From JBBDYD01 sp040901865 (GTDB lineage: Bacteria > Bacteroidota > Ignavibacteria > UBA10030), in assembly GCA_040901865.1 (NCBI GenBank), contig JBBDYD010000120.1, forward strand, positions 1 to 24,405: a DNA stretch of 24,405 bases, given 5' to 3'. Below the pieces are notes generated by a model, which saw nothing but the letters and a program-made list of their open reading frames with translations, did no database searches and was not told the origin of the DNA. Made by a program: the position numbers and the translations under genes. Below, piece by piece: positions 1 to 6,107 of the stretch (position 1 is its first letter; every line of letters starts with the position of its first letter).

Positions 1-22
1 ACTCCCCCACTGTAACCCCGTG

Positions 23-994
23 ATGCATCGCCGATCTCTTATTCCTTTTCTTTCCATCTTCGCTATTATAGTGTTCCTGATCAGCGGCTGCAGTTCAATG
101 GTCGCACGATTCATGGCCAAGTCCATCGAGCAAGTCGGAAGGCCTGTTGCCCCCGCCCCAAAACGCATCGAACATCCGGTTCTTCTCGATGTTGACCTCG
201 CAGTTCTCTGGGTCGGCCACGCAACCGTCCTCGTTCAGATTCATGACAAAGTGTTCCTGACAGATCCGTTGTTTACCAATACCGTCGGCATGGTGATGAA
301 ACGGACGATACAACCAGGACTCGATCCTGCCTCAATCCCCCGGGTGGATTTTACTCTTATCTCCCACACCCATTTCGATCACTTCAGTTTCGGGAGTCTT
401 GACCTCATCCCAAAGGAAGGAAAGCTTCTGTTACCGCTTGGCGCTCTTGTCTACACGCCAGCTCTGGGATTTGAGGAGATCCGGGAAATGAAACCATGGG
501 AAGTGTTAGAGCAAGACGGAGTGACAATCACGGCAGTTCCCGTCCAGCACTTCAGCGGTCGCTATGGATTCGATATTCTCTGGATGCGCGACCGCGGTTA
601 TAGCGGTTATATCATCGAGTATCAGGGCATGACAGTTTTCTTCGGGGGCGACACGGGATACCATCCGGACCTCTTCAAGGACATTGGCCGGAAATTCGAA
701 ATCGACCTGGCCATCCTTCCCATCGGCCCCGTTGAACCGCGGGACTTCATGCAGCAGAATCACGTTGACCCGGCCGAGGCTTTGCAGATATTCCGCGATC
801 TTCGCGCACGGCAGTTGCTCCCCATGCACCATCGCACGCTGATTCAGGGATTTGATCCAAGTCCCACCTTTGCGCTCGAGCAGCTCCTGTCTCTCGCCGA
901 ACGCGACACATTGCTCGATCGCATCATTCCGCTTGATATCGGTGAGCAGTGGATTTTTTCTGACCGGCGCCCACGGGGAATCACGCCTCCGTAA
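23..994 (+). CDS. Metallo-beta-lactamase-fold lipoprotein (UlaG/NAPE-PLD-like hydrolase)
   Basis: The N-terminus has two Arg, a hydrophobic stretch and a lipobox ending LISGC, with the lipid-modified Cys at residue 23, so this should be a lipoprotein facing the periplasm. The metal site is visible: HTHFDH at about 115-120 (the HxHxDH signature), then GGDTGY near 210 and LPMHH near 272, in the order expected of the fold. An opening like VLWVGHATVLVQ is typical of the branch that includes UlaG lactonases and NAPE-phospholipase D-like enzymes. The substrate cannot be read from sequence. A GTG at 20 immediately precedes the ATG at 23 and either could start the protein. No Shine-Dalgarno is visible, and the frame is open to the window edge, but the signal peptide fixes the start here. 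It appears to be a single gene, separated from the next by about 200 bp. Confidence 0.88.
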   Translation: MHRRSLIPFLSIFAIIVFLISGCSSMVARFMAKSIEQVGRPVAPAPKRIEHPVLLDVDLAVLWVGHATVLVQIHDKVFLTDPLFTNTVGMVMKRTIQPGLDPASIPRVDFTLISHTHFDHFSFGSLDLIPKEGKLLLPLGALVYTPALGFEEIREMKPWEVLEQDGVTITAVPVQHFSGRYGFDILWMRDRGYSGYIIEYQGMTVFFGGDTGYHPDLFKDIGRKFEIDLAILPIGPVEPRDFMQQNHVDPAEALQIFRDLRARQLLPMHHRTLIQGFDPSPTFALEQLLSLAERDTLLDRIIPLDIGEQWIFSDRRPRGITPP

Positions 995-1016
995 AGCTTC
1001 CCCATCTCCATTCTAA

Positions 1017-1115
1017 GGGTAGTGTCTTTGTCAGGTCTCTGTGTCACTCTGTGCCTACTCCCGAAGATCCCTTTTACACAGAGGTTTCGAATACCCCCGA
1101 AGTGAAACATTACCC
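1017..1115. repeat. Imperfect palindromic intergenic element A
   Basis: The 207-bp gap between the lipoprotein and the amidohydrolase contains a dyad. The outer arms are GGGTAGTG (1017-1024) and CATTACCC (1108-1115), which pair fully if one G-U is allowed. The inner arms are CTCTGTGT (1037-1044) and ACACAGAG (1076-1083), perfect 8-mers. The element opens with GTAGTGTCTTTG (1019-1030), almost the same 12-mer that opens the palindrome at 10796. It could be a small non-autonomous repeat, a structured leader or a remnant. No coding potential is convincing here. Confidence 0.5.
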
Positions 1116-1132
1116 TTTTCAGCGTTACCTTG

Positions 1133-1149
1133 ATTCTGAGGTTCAGAAT
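1133..1149. promoter_or_regulatory. Perfect short inverted repeat in the amidohydrolase leader
   Basis: ATTCTGA (1133-1139) and TCAGAAT (1143-1149) are exact inverted copies around a 3-nt centre. They lie 52 nt upstream of the amidohydrolase ATG. The size and symmetry fit an operator for a dimeric regulator or a small RNA hairpin. No T-run follows, so it is not an intrinsic terminator. Function is inferred from position and symmetry only. Confidence 0.35.
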
Positions 1150-1201
1150 ACTCATATTGCCCGCGCAATTTCCACTTCTCATAATTCTAGCAAGAAAAGC
1201 C

Positions 1202-2488
1202 ATGGCTACCCGATTCCTCTTGGTTGCTCTTATTGTCTGCCTACCATCTCTCCTTTTTCCCCAGATTATTGCCATTAAAGCCGGGAAACTCATCGACGGG
1301 AAGTCTGATAAACCTCTCGAACACGCGACGATTCTTGTGTCGGGAAACAGGATCACCGAAGTTGGCAGAAATATCGCCATCCCGGCCGGGGCCACAGTTA
1401 TTGATCTCTCTTCTGCAACAGTCCTTCCGGGTCTTATTGATTGCCATACACATGTGCTGCTTCAGGGGGATATTACCACCGAAGACTACGCTGAGCAGAT
1501 CCTCAAGGAATCAATCCCGTACAGAACCCTCCGTGCTGCGCGAGCATGCCGTACTGCTTTGATGAACGGCTTTACAACAATCCGCGACCTCGAAACTGAG
1601 GGGGCCATGTATGCTGACGTCGACCTCAAAAAAGCCATTAACAACGGCATCATTGATGGCCCGCGCATGTTTGTCGCGACCCGTTCGATCAGCACCACCG
1701 GCCGTTACCTCTTGAGTAATTCCGCATATGCCTGGGAACTCAAAATGCCCAAGGGAGTTCAGGAAATCACCGGGCCGGACGAAGCGCGGCGCGCCGTCCG
1801 CGAACAGATTTCTTACGGCGCCGATTGGATCAAAATTTATGCTGATGGTGGTTATTATCGTCTCGCCGACGGAAGTTTTCGGAGTATTGCGAATTTTTCT
1901 CAAGAGGAGATTACCGCTATCGGTGAACAAACCCGGATGCTCCGGAAAAAGCTTTCCGCACATGCCGTCACGCGCGACGGCGTCCTGTATGCCATTGCAG
2001 CAGGCGCACGGAGCATCGAACACGGCCAGGCTCTTGATGACGAGTGCATCAGCACCATGGCAAAAAACGGAGTATTCTGGTGTCCCACGATCTACGTCAA
2101 CGTCTGGGTAGCCGAAGGAAGGGCGACAGAAGGGAATACCGTCTTCCTTGCGTTGAAAGAGAATCTGCCAAAAGTTTTTGCGAAGGCGCTGAAAGCAGGA
2201 GTCAAGATTGCGTTTGGAACAGATGCGGGCGGTTTTTCATGGACCGAGAATCAGGCGAAGGAATTTTCCTATATGGTTCAGTGGGGCATGACGCCGATGC
2301 AGGCAATCCAATCCGCCACCACGGTCGCCGCCTCATTGCTGGAAATGAGCGGCATGATTGGTGAGATTCGCCCCGGTGCGTACGCAGACATTGTTGCCAC
2401 TGCAGGCGATCCGATACAGGACATCAAGGCGTTGGAGCGTATTGGATTTGTGATGAAAGACGGAAAAGTATACAAACGTGAACTCTGA
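1202..2488 (+). CDS. Exported amidohydrolase (Xaa-Pro dipeptidase/imidazolonepropionase-like)
   Basis: This is a metal-dependent amidohydrolase of 428 residues with an N-terminal signal peptide (about residues 1-20), so it probably acts in the periplasm. The binuclear-site ligands are in the family order: HxH in DCHTH (H82, H84), Lys in DWIKIY (K211, likely carboxylated), H254 in SAHAV, H274 in SIEHG and D341 in FGTDAG. This set matches the group containing Xaa-Pro and Xaa-Arg dipeptidases, though exact substrates cannot be called. The frame is open from a TTG at 1130, but that extension is translated intergenic sequence, and ATG 1202 gives the correct signal peptide. The 3' end overlaps the start of the anti-sigma ATPase by 11 nt, so the three genes 1202-3181 are probably cotranscribed. 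A functional link between them is not obvious. Confidence 0.9.
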   Translation: MATRFLLVALIVCLPSLLFPQIIAIKAGKLIDGKSDKPLEHATILVSGNRITEVGRNIAIPAGATVIDLSSATVLPGLIDCHTHVLLQGDITTEDYAEQILKESIPYRTLRAARACRTALMNGFTTIRDLETEGAMYADVDLKKAINNGIIDGPRMFVATRSISTTGRYLLSNSAYAWELKMPKGVQEITGPDEARRAVREQISYGADWIKIYADGGYYRLADGSFRSIANFSQEEITAIGEQTRMLRKKLSAHAVTRDGVLYAIAAGARSIEHGQALDDECISTMAKNGVFWCPTIYVNVWVAEGRATEGNTVFLALKENLPKVFAKALKAGVKIAFGTDAGGFSWTENQAKEFSYMVQWGMTPMQAIQSATTVAASLLEMSGMIGEIRPGAYADIVATAGDPIQDIKALERIGFVMKDGKVYKREL

Positions 2489-2894
2489 AGTCGTGGAACG
2501 CACATTTCAACGCTCCTTCAACCAGCTCCAGGATGTATTTGATTTCACCAATGAGTTCGCGATTGCTCATGCGATCAATGACAAGGTTCGATATGTTCTC
2601 GATCTTGCCGTGGAGGAGTTCTTCACGAACATGGTGAAGTACAACCCCCGGGGCCGCAGTGAGCTCCTTGTTCGCATGGTTCTTGAACAACGGGAAGTCA
2701 TTGTTCACCTGGTGGATCCCGACTCGGAGTCTTTTGACGTCACGAAAGAGCGTTCCGTCGATCTTCAGAAATCGCTCGAAGAACGAAAACCGGGCGGGCT
2801 CGGTGTTTTTCTTGTCCAAAAGCTCGTTGACAACCTTCATTACAGTCATCACAATCGGGTGAGCACGATTTCTTTCCGTTTACCTTTGGAGTAG
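2478..2894 (+). CDS. RsbW-type anti-sigma factor / serine-protein kinase (HATPase)
   Basis: A stand-alone GHKL ATPase domain (138 residues) of the RsbW/SpoIIAB type, a kinase that holds a sigma factor or another partner and phosphorylates its STAS antagonist. The N-box is EEFFTN (E47, N51). The G2 region is GGLGVFLVQKL (107-117) followed by DNLHYS, very typical of the family. The G1 region reads VDPDSESFD (79-87) and lacks the usual glycine after the Asp, so ATP binding may be atypical. The start is GTG at 2478 inside the end of the amidohydrolase; a second in-frame GTG at 2493 is possible. The STAS gene follows after 2 nt, the classic partner-switch arrangement. The target sigma factor is not identified: the adjacent sigma factor is of ECF type, which is not the usual RsbW client. 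Confidence 0.88.
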   Translation: MNSEVVERTFQRSFNQLQDVFDFTNEFAIAHAINDKVRYVLDLAVEEFFTNMVKYNPRGRSELLVRMVLEQREVIVHLVDPDSESFDVTKERSVDLQKSLEERKPGGLGVFLVQKLVDNLHYSHHNRVSTISFRLPLE

Positions 2895-2896
2895 AC

Positions 2897-3181
2897 ATGT
2901 TTGATATTCGGATCAATGAGCAGGGAAATGTAATTTTATCAGGGCGATTAGATGCGGCGCAGACTGACCGCGCAATGGAAATTCTAAAAAAGGTCACAGA
3001 ATCGGTCAGCGTTGATTTCAAAGATCTTCAATATATCTCGAGCGCCGGGCTTGGAGTTCTGCTGGCCACCCAGAAGCGCTTGGGGCAATCCGGAAAACGA
3101 CTGAAATTAATCAACATGCCCAAGCACATCCGGGATGTCTTTCATTACGCCCGTTTTGACATGATTTTTGAGATTGAATAA
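2897..3181 (+). CDS. STAS-domain anti-anti-sigma factor (RsbV/SpoIIAA-like)
   Basis: A 94-residue single STAS domain. The loop DLQYISSAGLGVLL (43-56) is the family signature, and Ser49, two residues before the Gly as in RsbV S56 and SpoIIAA S58, is the expected phosphorylation site of the partner kinase. In the unphosphorylated state it should bind the upstream ATPase and release its client. The ATG is preceded by GGAG about 6 nt upstream, within the end of the ATPase gene. The intergenic distance is 2 nt, so translation is coupled. The 112-bp gap after this gene lacks a strong terminator but separates it from the ECF operon. Confidence 0.93.
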   Translation: MFDIRINEQGNVILSGRLDAAQTDRAMEILKKVTESVSVDFKDLQYISSAGLGVLLATQKRLGQSGKRLKLINMPKHIRDVFHYARFDMIFEIE

Positions 3182-3216
3182 CCCCAGTTTGTCGTTTTTT
3201 GCCTGTATTCGGCCTT

Positions 3217-3252
3217 TTTGTTGCATCTCTCCCTGAAAACCGCGTACCTTGC
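3217..3252 (+). promoter_or_regulatory. Possible promoter for the ECF sigma operon
   Basis: In the 112-bp gap upstream of the sigma gene, TTTG/TTG at 3217-3223 lies about 21-24 nt before TACCTTGC at 3245-3252. This resembles the Bacteroidota pattern (TTTG, then TAnnTTTG), with mismatches and slightly long spacing. It is the only such pair I see near this operon, and is weak evidence on its own. Confidence 0.22.
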
Positions 3253-3293
3253 TACCCCCGCACGCCAACTTTCTTCATCAACCGGTGTAGTTC

Positions 3294-3839
3294 ATGAAAC
3301 ATGAGCAGGATCACGTTCTGGTTCGGCACTGTCTCAACGGCAATCAAAAGGCCTTTGAGATCCTGGTCGATCGCTATCAGAAGCCGGTTTTCAATCTTGC
3401 ACTCCGATTCACTTCAGACAAGCAAGATGCTGAAGACATTGCTCAATCCGTGTTCTTCAAGGCATTCGAAAAACTCAACACGTTTGATCCGAAATTCAAA
3501 TTCTTCAGCTGGCTTTATAAAATTGCCGTTAATGAATCCGTCAATTTTCTCAACCGAAAAAAGAAGTTCGACCCGTTTGATGAAAATGTTCATTCCGGAA
3601 AACATGAACAGGAAGAGAATTTTCGCGATCACGAAATGACGAATTCGATTGACATGGCCCTCCTCGATCTTAAGCCCGATTACCGTATTGTCGTTATTCT
3701 CAACCATTTCCAGGACCTCTCCTATCGGGAAATCGGTCAGATACTGGACATTCGCGAAAACACCGTCAAGTCGAGACTGTTCTCTGCCAGGAAGAAACTC
3801 AAGGGTCTGTTGCTGAAAAGGGGAATTACCCATGCTTGA
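3294..3839 (+). CDS. ECF-type RNA polymerase sigma factor
   Basis: A 181-residue sigma-70 family protein of the extracytoplasmic function class. Region 2 runs from about 20 to 90, with the core-binding and -10 elements DAEDIAQSVFFKAFEKL and FFSWLYKIAVNES. Region 4 spans about 120-175, with the helix-turn-helix LSYREIGQILDIRENTVKS followed by RLFSARKKLK. There is no region 1 or 3, as expected. Its stop overlaps the start of the anti-sigma gene by 8 nt. The size and order (sigma, anti-sigma, envelope protein) match self-regulated envelope-stress operons. The downstream repeat protein is therefore a probable member of its regulon. Confidence 0.95.
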   Translation: MKHEQDHVLVRHCLNGNQKAFEILVDRYQKPVFNLALRFTSDKQDAEDIAQSVFFKAFEKLNTFDPKFKFFSWLYKIAVNESVNFLNRKKKFDPFDENVHSGKHEQEENFRDHEMTNSIDMALLDLKPDYRIVVILNHFQDLSYREIGQILDIRENTVKSRLFSARKKLKGLLLKRGITHA

Positions 3840-4605
3840 GAAGAGATTGTTTGAATTGTTGAATCAGGAAGTTGATGGAACCAATTCTGCGAAGGAGCAC
3901 CGCGAGGTGCAGGCGTTATTGTCGAAGAATGCTGATGCACGTCGAACGTTCGACGCGCTGAAGGAACTTTCCGCATTTCTCAAAAAAGCCCCTCAATTCG
4001 AACCGCCTCAATCTCTGAAGAAACGGATTCTGGACTCCCTACCTCGCCCCAGGCCATCGGAACAAAAGATTTTCCCATTGTTCGCCCTCGTTCAGAAACT
4101 CACGGAAGGCACCAATGTCCGCTACGCCTACACCTTTGCGGGGGGAGCGGTCGCCGGGATTCTCCTCTTTGCGTTCCTGACCGGCAGCCCTTCGGACACA
4201 TCGTCGCTCGTCGGAGCCATCGGATCTGACCATACTTTGACATCAACCCAGGCAATCCGTTCGGCGGAAATTGACCTCCCTGAAATTCAGGGAACATTTA
4301 CCGCGGAGGCAGCAGGCGACAAAGTGATCGCGTCGGCATCGTTGAACGCATCACAAGAGCTTGATTTTATTGTGAAGTTTGACCAGGACAAACTGCAGTT
4401 TGAAAGTTTTCAGACCCCCGATCAATCTCCCGGAGCTTTGACTATTCTTTCCGGCCGTCTTGAACTGCGGGGTTCGGGAGCAATGGTGTACAAGTTTATT
4501 TTTTCCAGAAAATCCGCCGACGCGGTCGCGCTGAATGCCGATATCATGATTGACGGTGCGAAACGTTCCGATCTATCTCTTACACTCGAACAGAGTTCTC
4601 ACTAA
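3832..4605 (+). CDS. Membrane anti-sigma factor without a zinc motif
   Basis: A 257-residue protein encoded directly after the ECF sigma gene with an 8-nt overlap and a GGGGAA site ahead of the ATG. Residues 1-70 are helical and charged, like an anti-sigma domain. The usual zinc-binding HxxxCxxC is absent: the corresponding part reads EHREVQALLSK and has no Cys. One membrane segment lies at about 98-118 (AYTFAGGAVAGILLFAFL). The remaining 135 residues should be periplasmic and look beta-rich. The call rests on position, topology and the N-terminal domain; sequence similarity alone would be weak. The periplasmic half could sense an envelope signal, and a membrane protease would be needed to release the sigma factor. 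Confidence 0.8.
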   Translation: MLEKRLFELLNQEVDGTNSAKEHREVQALLSKNADARRTFDALKELSAFLKKAPQFEPPQSLKKRILDSLPRPRPSEQKIFPLFALVQKLTEGTNVRYAYTFAGGAVAGILLFAFLTGSPSDTSSLVGAIGSDHTLTSTQAIRSAEIDLPEIQGTFTAEAAGDKVIASASLNASQELDFIVKFDQDKLQFESFQTPDQSPGALTILSGRLELRGSGAMVYKFIFSRKSADAVALNADIMIDGAKRSDLSLTLEQSSH

Positions 4606-4623
4606 TCACTGTTCACAATCAAG

Positions 4624-4630
4624 AAGGAGG
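4624..4630 (+). promoter_or_regulatory. Consensus Shine-Dalgarno of the repeat protein
   Basis: AAGGAGG lies 5 nt before the ATG at 4636, within a 30-nt gap after the anti-sigma gene. It is the strongest ribosome-binding site in the window, where most genes have weak or partial sites. This suggests that the repeat protein is made in larger amounts than the regulators cotranscribed with it. Confidence 0.75.
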
Positions 4631-4635
4631 GGAGT

Positions 4636-5961
4636 ATGAGCAACAACCCCACAGTTGACAGACGCAAGCGGTTTCTCTCCATCGGAGGAATCGCAGTTGC
4701 AGTGCTCGCCATAACGTACTTTGCCCTGTTTTATCCGCCCGTAGGCTCCGACGATGCCGCCGGAACGATCGGTGGAATTCAAAAGGCCGAGAAATATCGG
4801 GCCGAGCAGATGACGTCTGCGGATGTCAATCTGAACGACCCTGAATTTCAACAGCTCCTCCAGAGTGACCAGGTGCAGAATCTGATCAATGATCCGAACT
4901 TCAAGGCCCTGATGCAGGACGCACGGTTTGCGGAACTGGCCAAGGATGCTCGGTTTGCTGAACTGATGCAGGATGCGCGTTTCGCCGAACTGTCGAAGGA
5001 TGCGCGGTTTGCAGAGCTCGCCAAGGATGCGCGGTTTGCAGAATTGGTGAACGATGCCCGTTTCGCGGAACTTGCCAAAGATGCGCGCTTCGCAGAACTC
5101 CGCAAGGATGCACGCTTTGCCGAATTGGCAAAGGATGCACGGTTCGCGGAACTCCTGAGGGATGCCCGGTTTGCCGAACTCATGAAAGACGCCCGCTTTG
5201 CCGAGTTGGCCAAGGATGCGCGCTTCGCAGAACTCCGCAAGGATGCGCGCTTCGCAGAACTGGCCAAAGACGCGCGGTTTGCTGAACTGATGAAGGATGC
5301 GCGTTTCGCCGAACTGTCGAAGGATGCGTGGTTTGCAGAGCTCGCCAAGGATGCGCGGTTTGCAGAATTGGTGAAGGATGCCCGTTTCGCAGAACTTGCC
5401 AAAGATGCGCGCTTCGCAGAACTCCGCAAGGATGCACGCTTTGCCGAATTGGCAAAGGATGCACGGTTTGCCGAACTCATGAAAGACGCCCGCTTAGCCG
5501 AGTTGGCCAAGGATGCGCGCTTCGCAGAACTGGCCAAAGACGCGCGGTTTGCCGAACTCATGAAGGATGCGCGGTTTGCCGAACTCATGAAGGACGCACG
5601 GTTTGCAGAACTGGCAAAAGATGCACGCTTTGCGGAACTCGCCAAGGATGCGCGGTTTGCGGGACTCCTGAAGGATGCGCGTTTTGCCGAGTTGGCAAAG
5701 GATGCACGCTTTGCGGAACTCGCGAAGGACGCGCGCTTTGCCGGACTCATGAAGGATGCGCGTTTTGCCGAGTTGGCAAAAGATGCACGGTTCGCGGAAC
5801 TCATGAAGGATGCGCGGTTCGCGGAGTTGATGAAAGATGCGCGGTTTGCGGAACTCGCGAAGGACGCGCGCTTTGCCGGACTCATGAAGGACGCACGGTT
5901 CGCCGAGCTCATGAAAAGCGCCAAGTTTGCCGAATTGGTCAAAGGCGTTCGACTCGATTGA
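4636..5961 (+). CDS. Membrane-anchored DARFAEL nonapeptide-repeat protein
   Basis: I do not recognise a named family for this 441-residue protein. Residues 1-13 are basic (VDRRKR), 14-33 form one membrane segment or uncleaved signal, and the rest should be periplasmic. A linker rich in Gly, Lys and Glu (34-66) leads to degenerate units (NDPEFQQLL, DPNFKALMQ). From 95 to 436 there are 38 exact 9-residue units: 37 of the form DARFAELxK with few changes (one DAW, one DARL, three AGL), and a last SAKFAELVK. The protein ends five residues later. Position 8 of the unit varies (A, M, R, S, V, L); the others barely do. Charges alternate (D, R, E, K) around F, A and L, so short helices or a solenoid are plausible. 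It is third in the ECF sigma operon and precedes a terminator. It may be a regulon effector, a ligand-binding scaffold or a sensor partner; this is inferred from context. Confidence 0.85.
   Translation: MSNNPTVDRRKRFLSIGGIAVAVLAITYFALFYPPVGSDDAAGTIGGIQKAEKYRAEQMTSADVNLNDPEFQQLLQSDQVQNLINDPNFKALMQDARFAELAKDARFAELMQDARFAELSKDARFAELAKDARFAELVNDARFAELAKDARFAELRKDARFAELAKDARFAELLRDARFAELMKDARFAELAKDARFAELRKDARFAELAKDARFAELMKDARFAELSKDAWFAELAKDARFAELVKDARFAELAKDARFAELRKDARFAELAKDARFAELMKDARLAELAKDARFAELAKDARFAELMKDARFAELMKDARFAELAKDARFAELAKDARFAGLLKDARFAELAKDARFAELAKDARFAGLMKDARFAELAKDARFAELMKDARFAELMKDARFAELAKDARFAGLMKDARFAELMKSAKFAELVKGVRLD
4918..5943 (+). repeat. 27-bp tandem repeat array, 38 units
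   Basis: In-frame 27-bp units run without interruption for 1026 bp, which equals exactly 38 x 27. Each encodes DARFAELxK or a near variant. Units differ at many third positions (for example GAT/GAC, GCG/GCA, CGG/CGC/CGT, TTT/TTC, GAA/GAG, CTC/CTG/TTG) while the peptide stays nearly fixed. Because the unit is a multiple of three and has no stop, long spurious open frames appear on both strands across it. Confidence 0.97.
4951..5142 (+). repeat. Segmental duplication inside the array, copy 1 (copy 2 at 5275-5466)
   Basis: The block 4951-5142 reappears 324 bp downstream (12 units) at 5275-5466. By my reading there are only about four base differences in 192 bp, far fewer than between ordinary units. 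Beyond this block, similarity continues in copy 2 after the loss of two separate 27-bp units. In copy 2 two substitutions change the peptide (DAW near 5327-5332 and DARL near 5494). Confidence 0.8.
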
Positions 5962-5988
5962 CCGAGGAGTTTTCTTAAGTTTTGATGA

Positions 5989-6020
5989 GGGAATGTCTGC
6001 AATGGCGTTCCCTTTTTTTT
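5989..6020 (+). terminator. Intrinsic terminator after the ECF operon
   Basis: GGGAATG (5989-5995) pairs with CGTTCCC (6006-6012), with one G-U, around a 10-nt loop. Eight T follow (6013-6020). It lies 28 nt after the repeat-protein stop and ends the sigma, anti-sigma and repeat-protein unit. Confidence 0.85.
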
Positions 6021-6107
6021 GTACTGCGGCCGCAACTTGCCTTTCTGAATAATATGTCCGATTCTTAGCCACTGCCACGCCGTCTCACCACCAAACAACG
6101 AGGGTGC

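Noticed and set aside
1130..1201. Upstream TTG start for the amidohydrolase
   Set aside because: The extension lies in intergenic dyad sequence. The ATG at 1202 begins a proper signal peptide.
844..1395. 183-residue open frame on the - strand
   Set aside because: It spans the end of the lipoprotein gene, the intergenic palindrome and the amidohydrolase signal region. Composition is typical of a shadow frame.
3201..3219. Possible terminator after the STAS gene (GCC...GGC followed by T)
   Set aside because: The stem is only about 3 bp, too weak to call.
4918..5943. CRISPR-like tandem array
   Set aside because: The repeats are contiguous 27-bp coding units with no unique spacers and no cas genes nearby.
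5328..5978. Second open frame on the + strand inside the array
   Set aside because: A frame-shifted reading of the same repeat, rich in Cys and Arg, with no start site. Not a gene.
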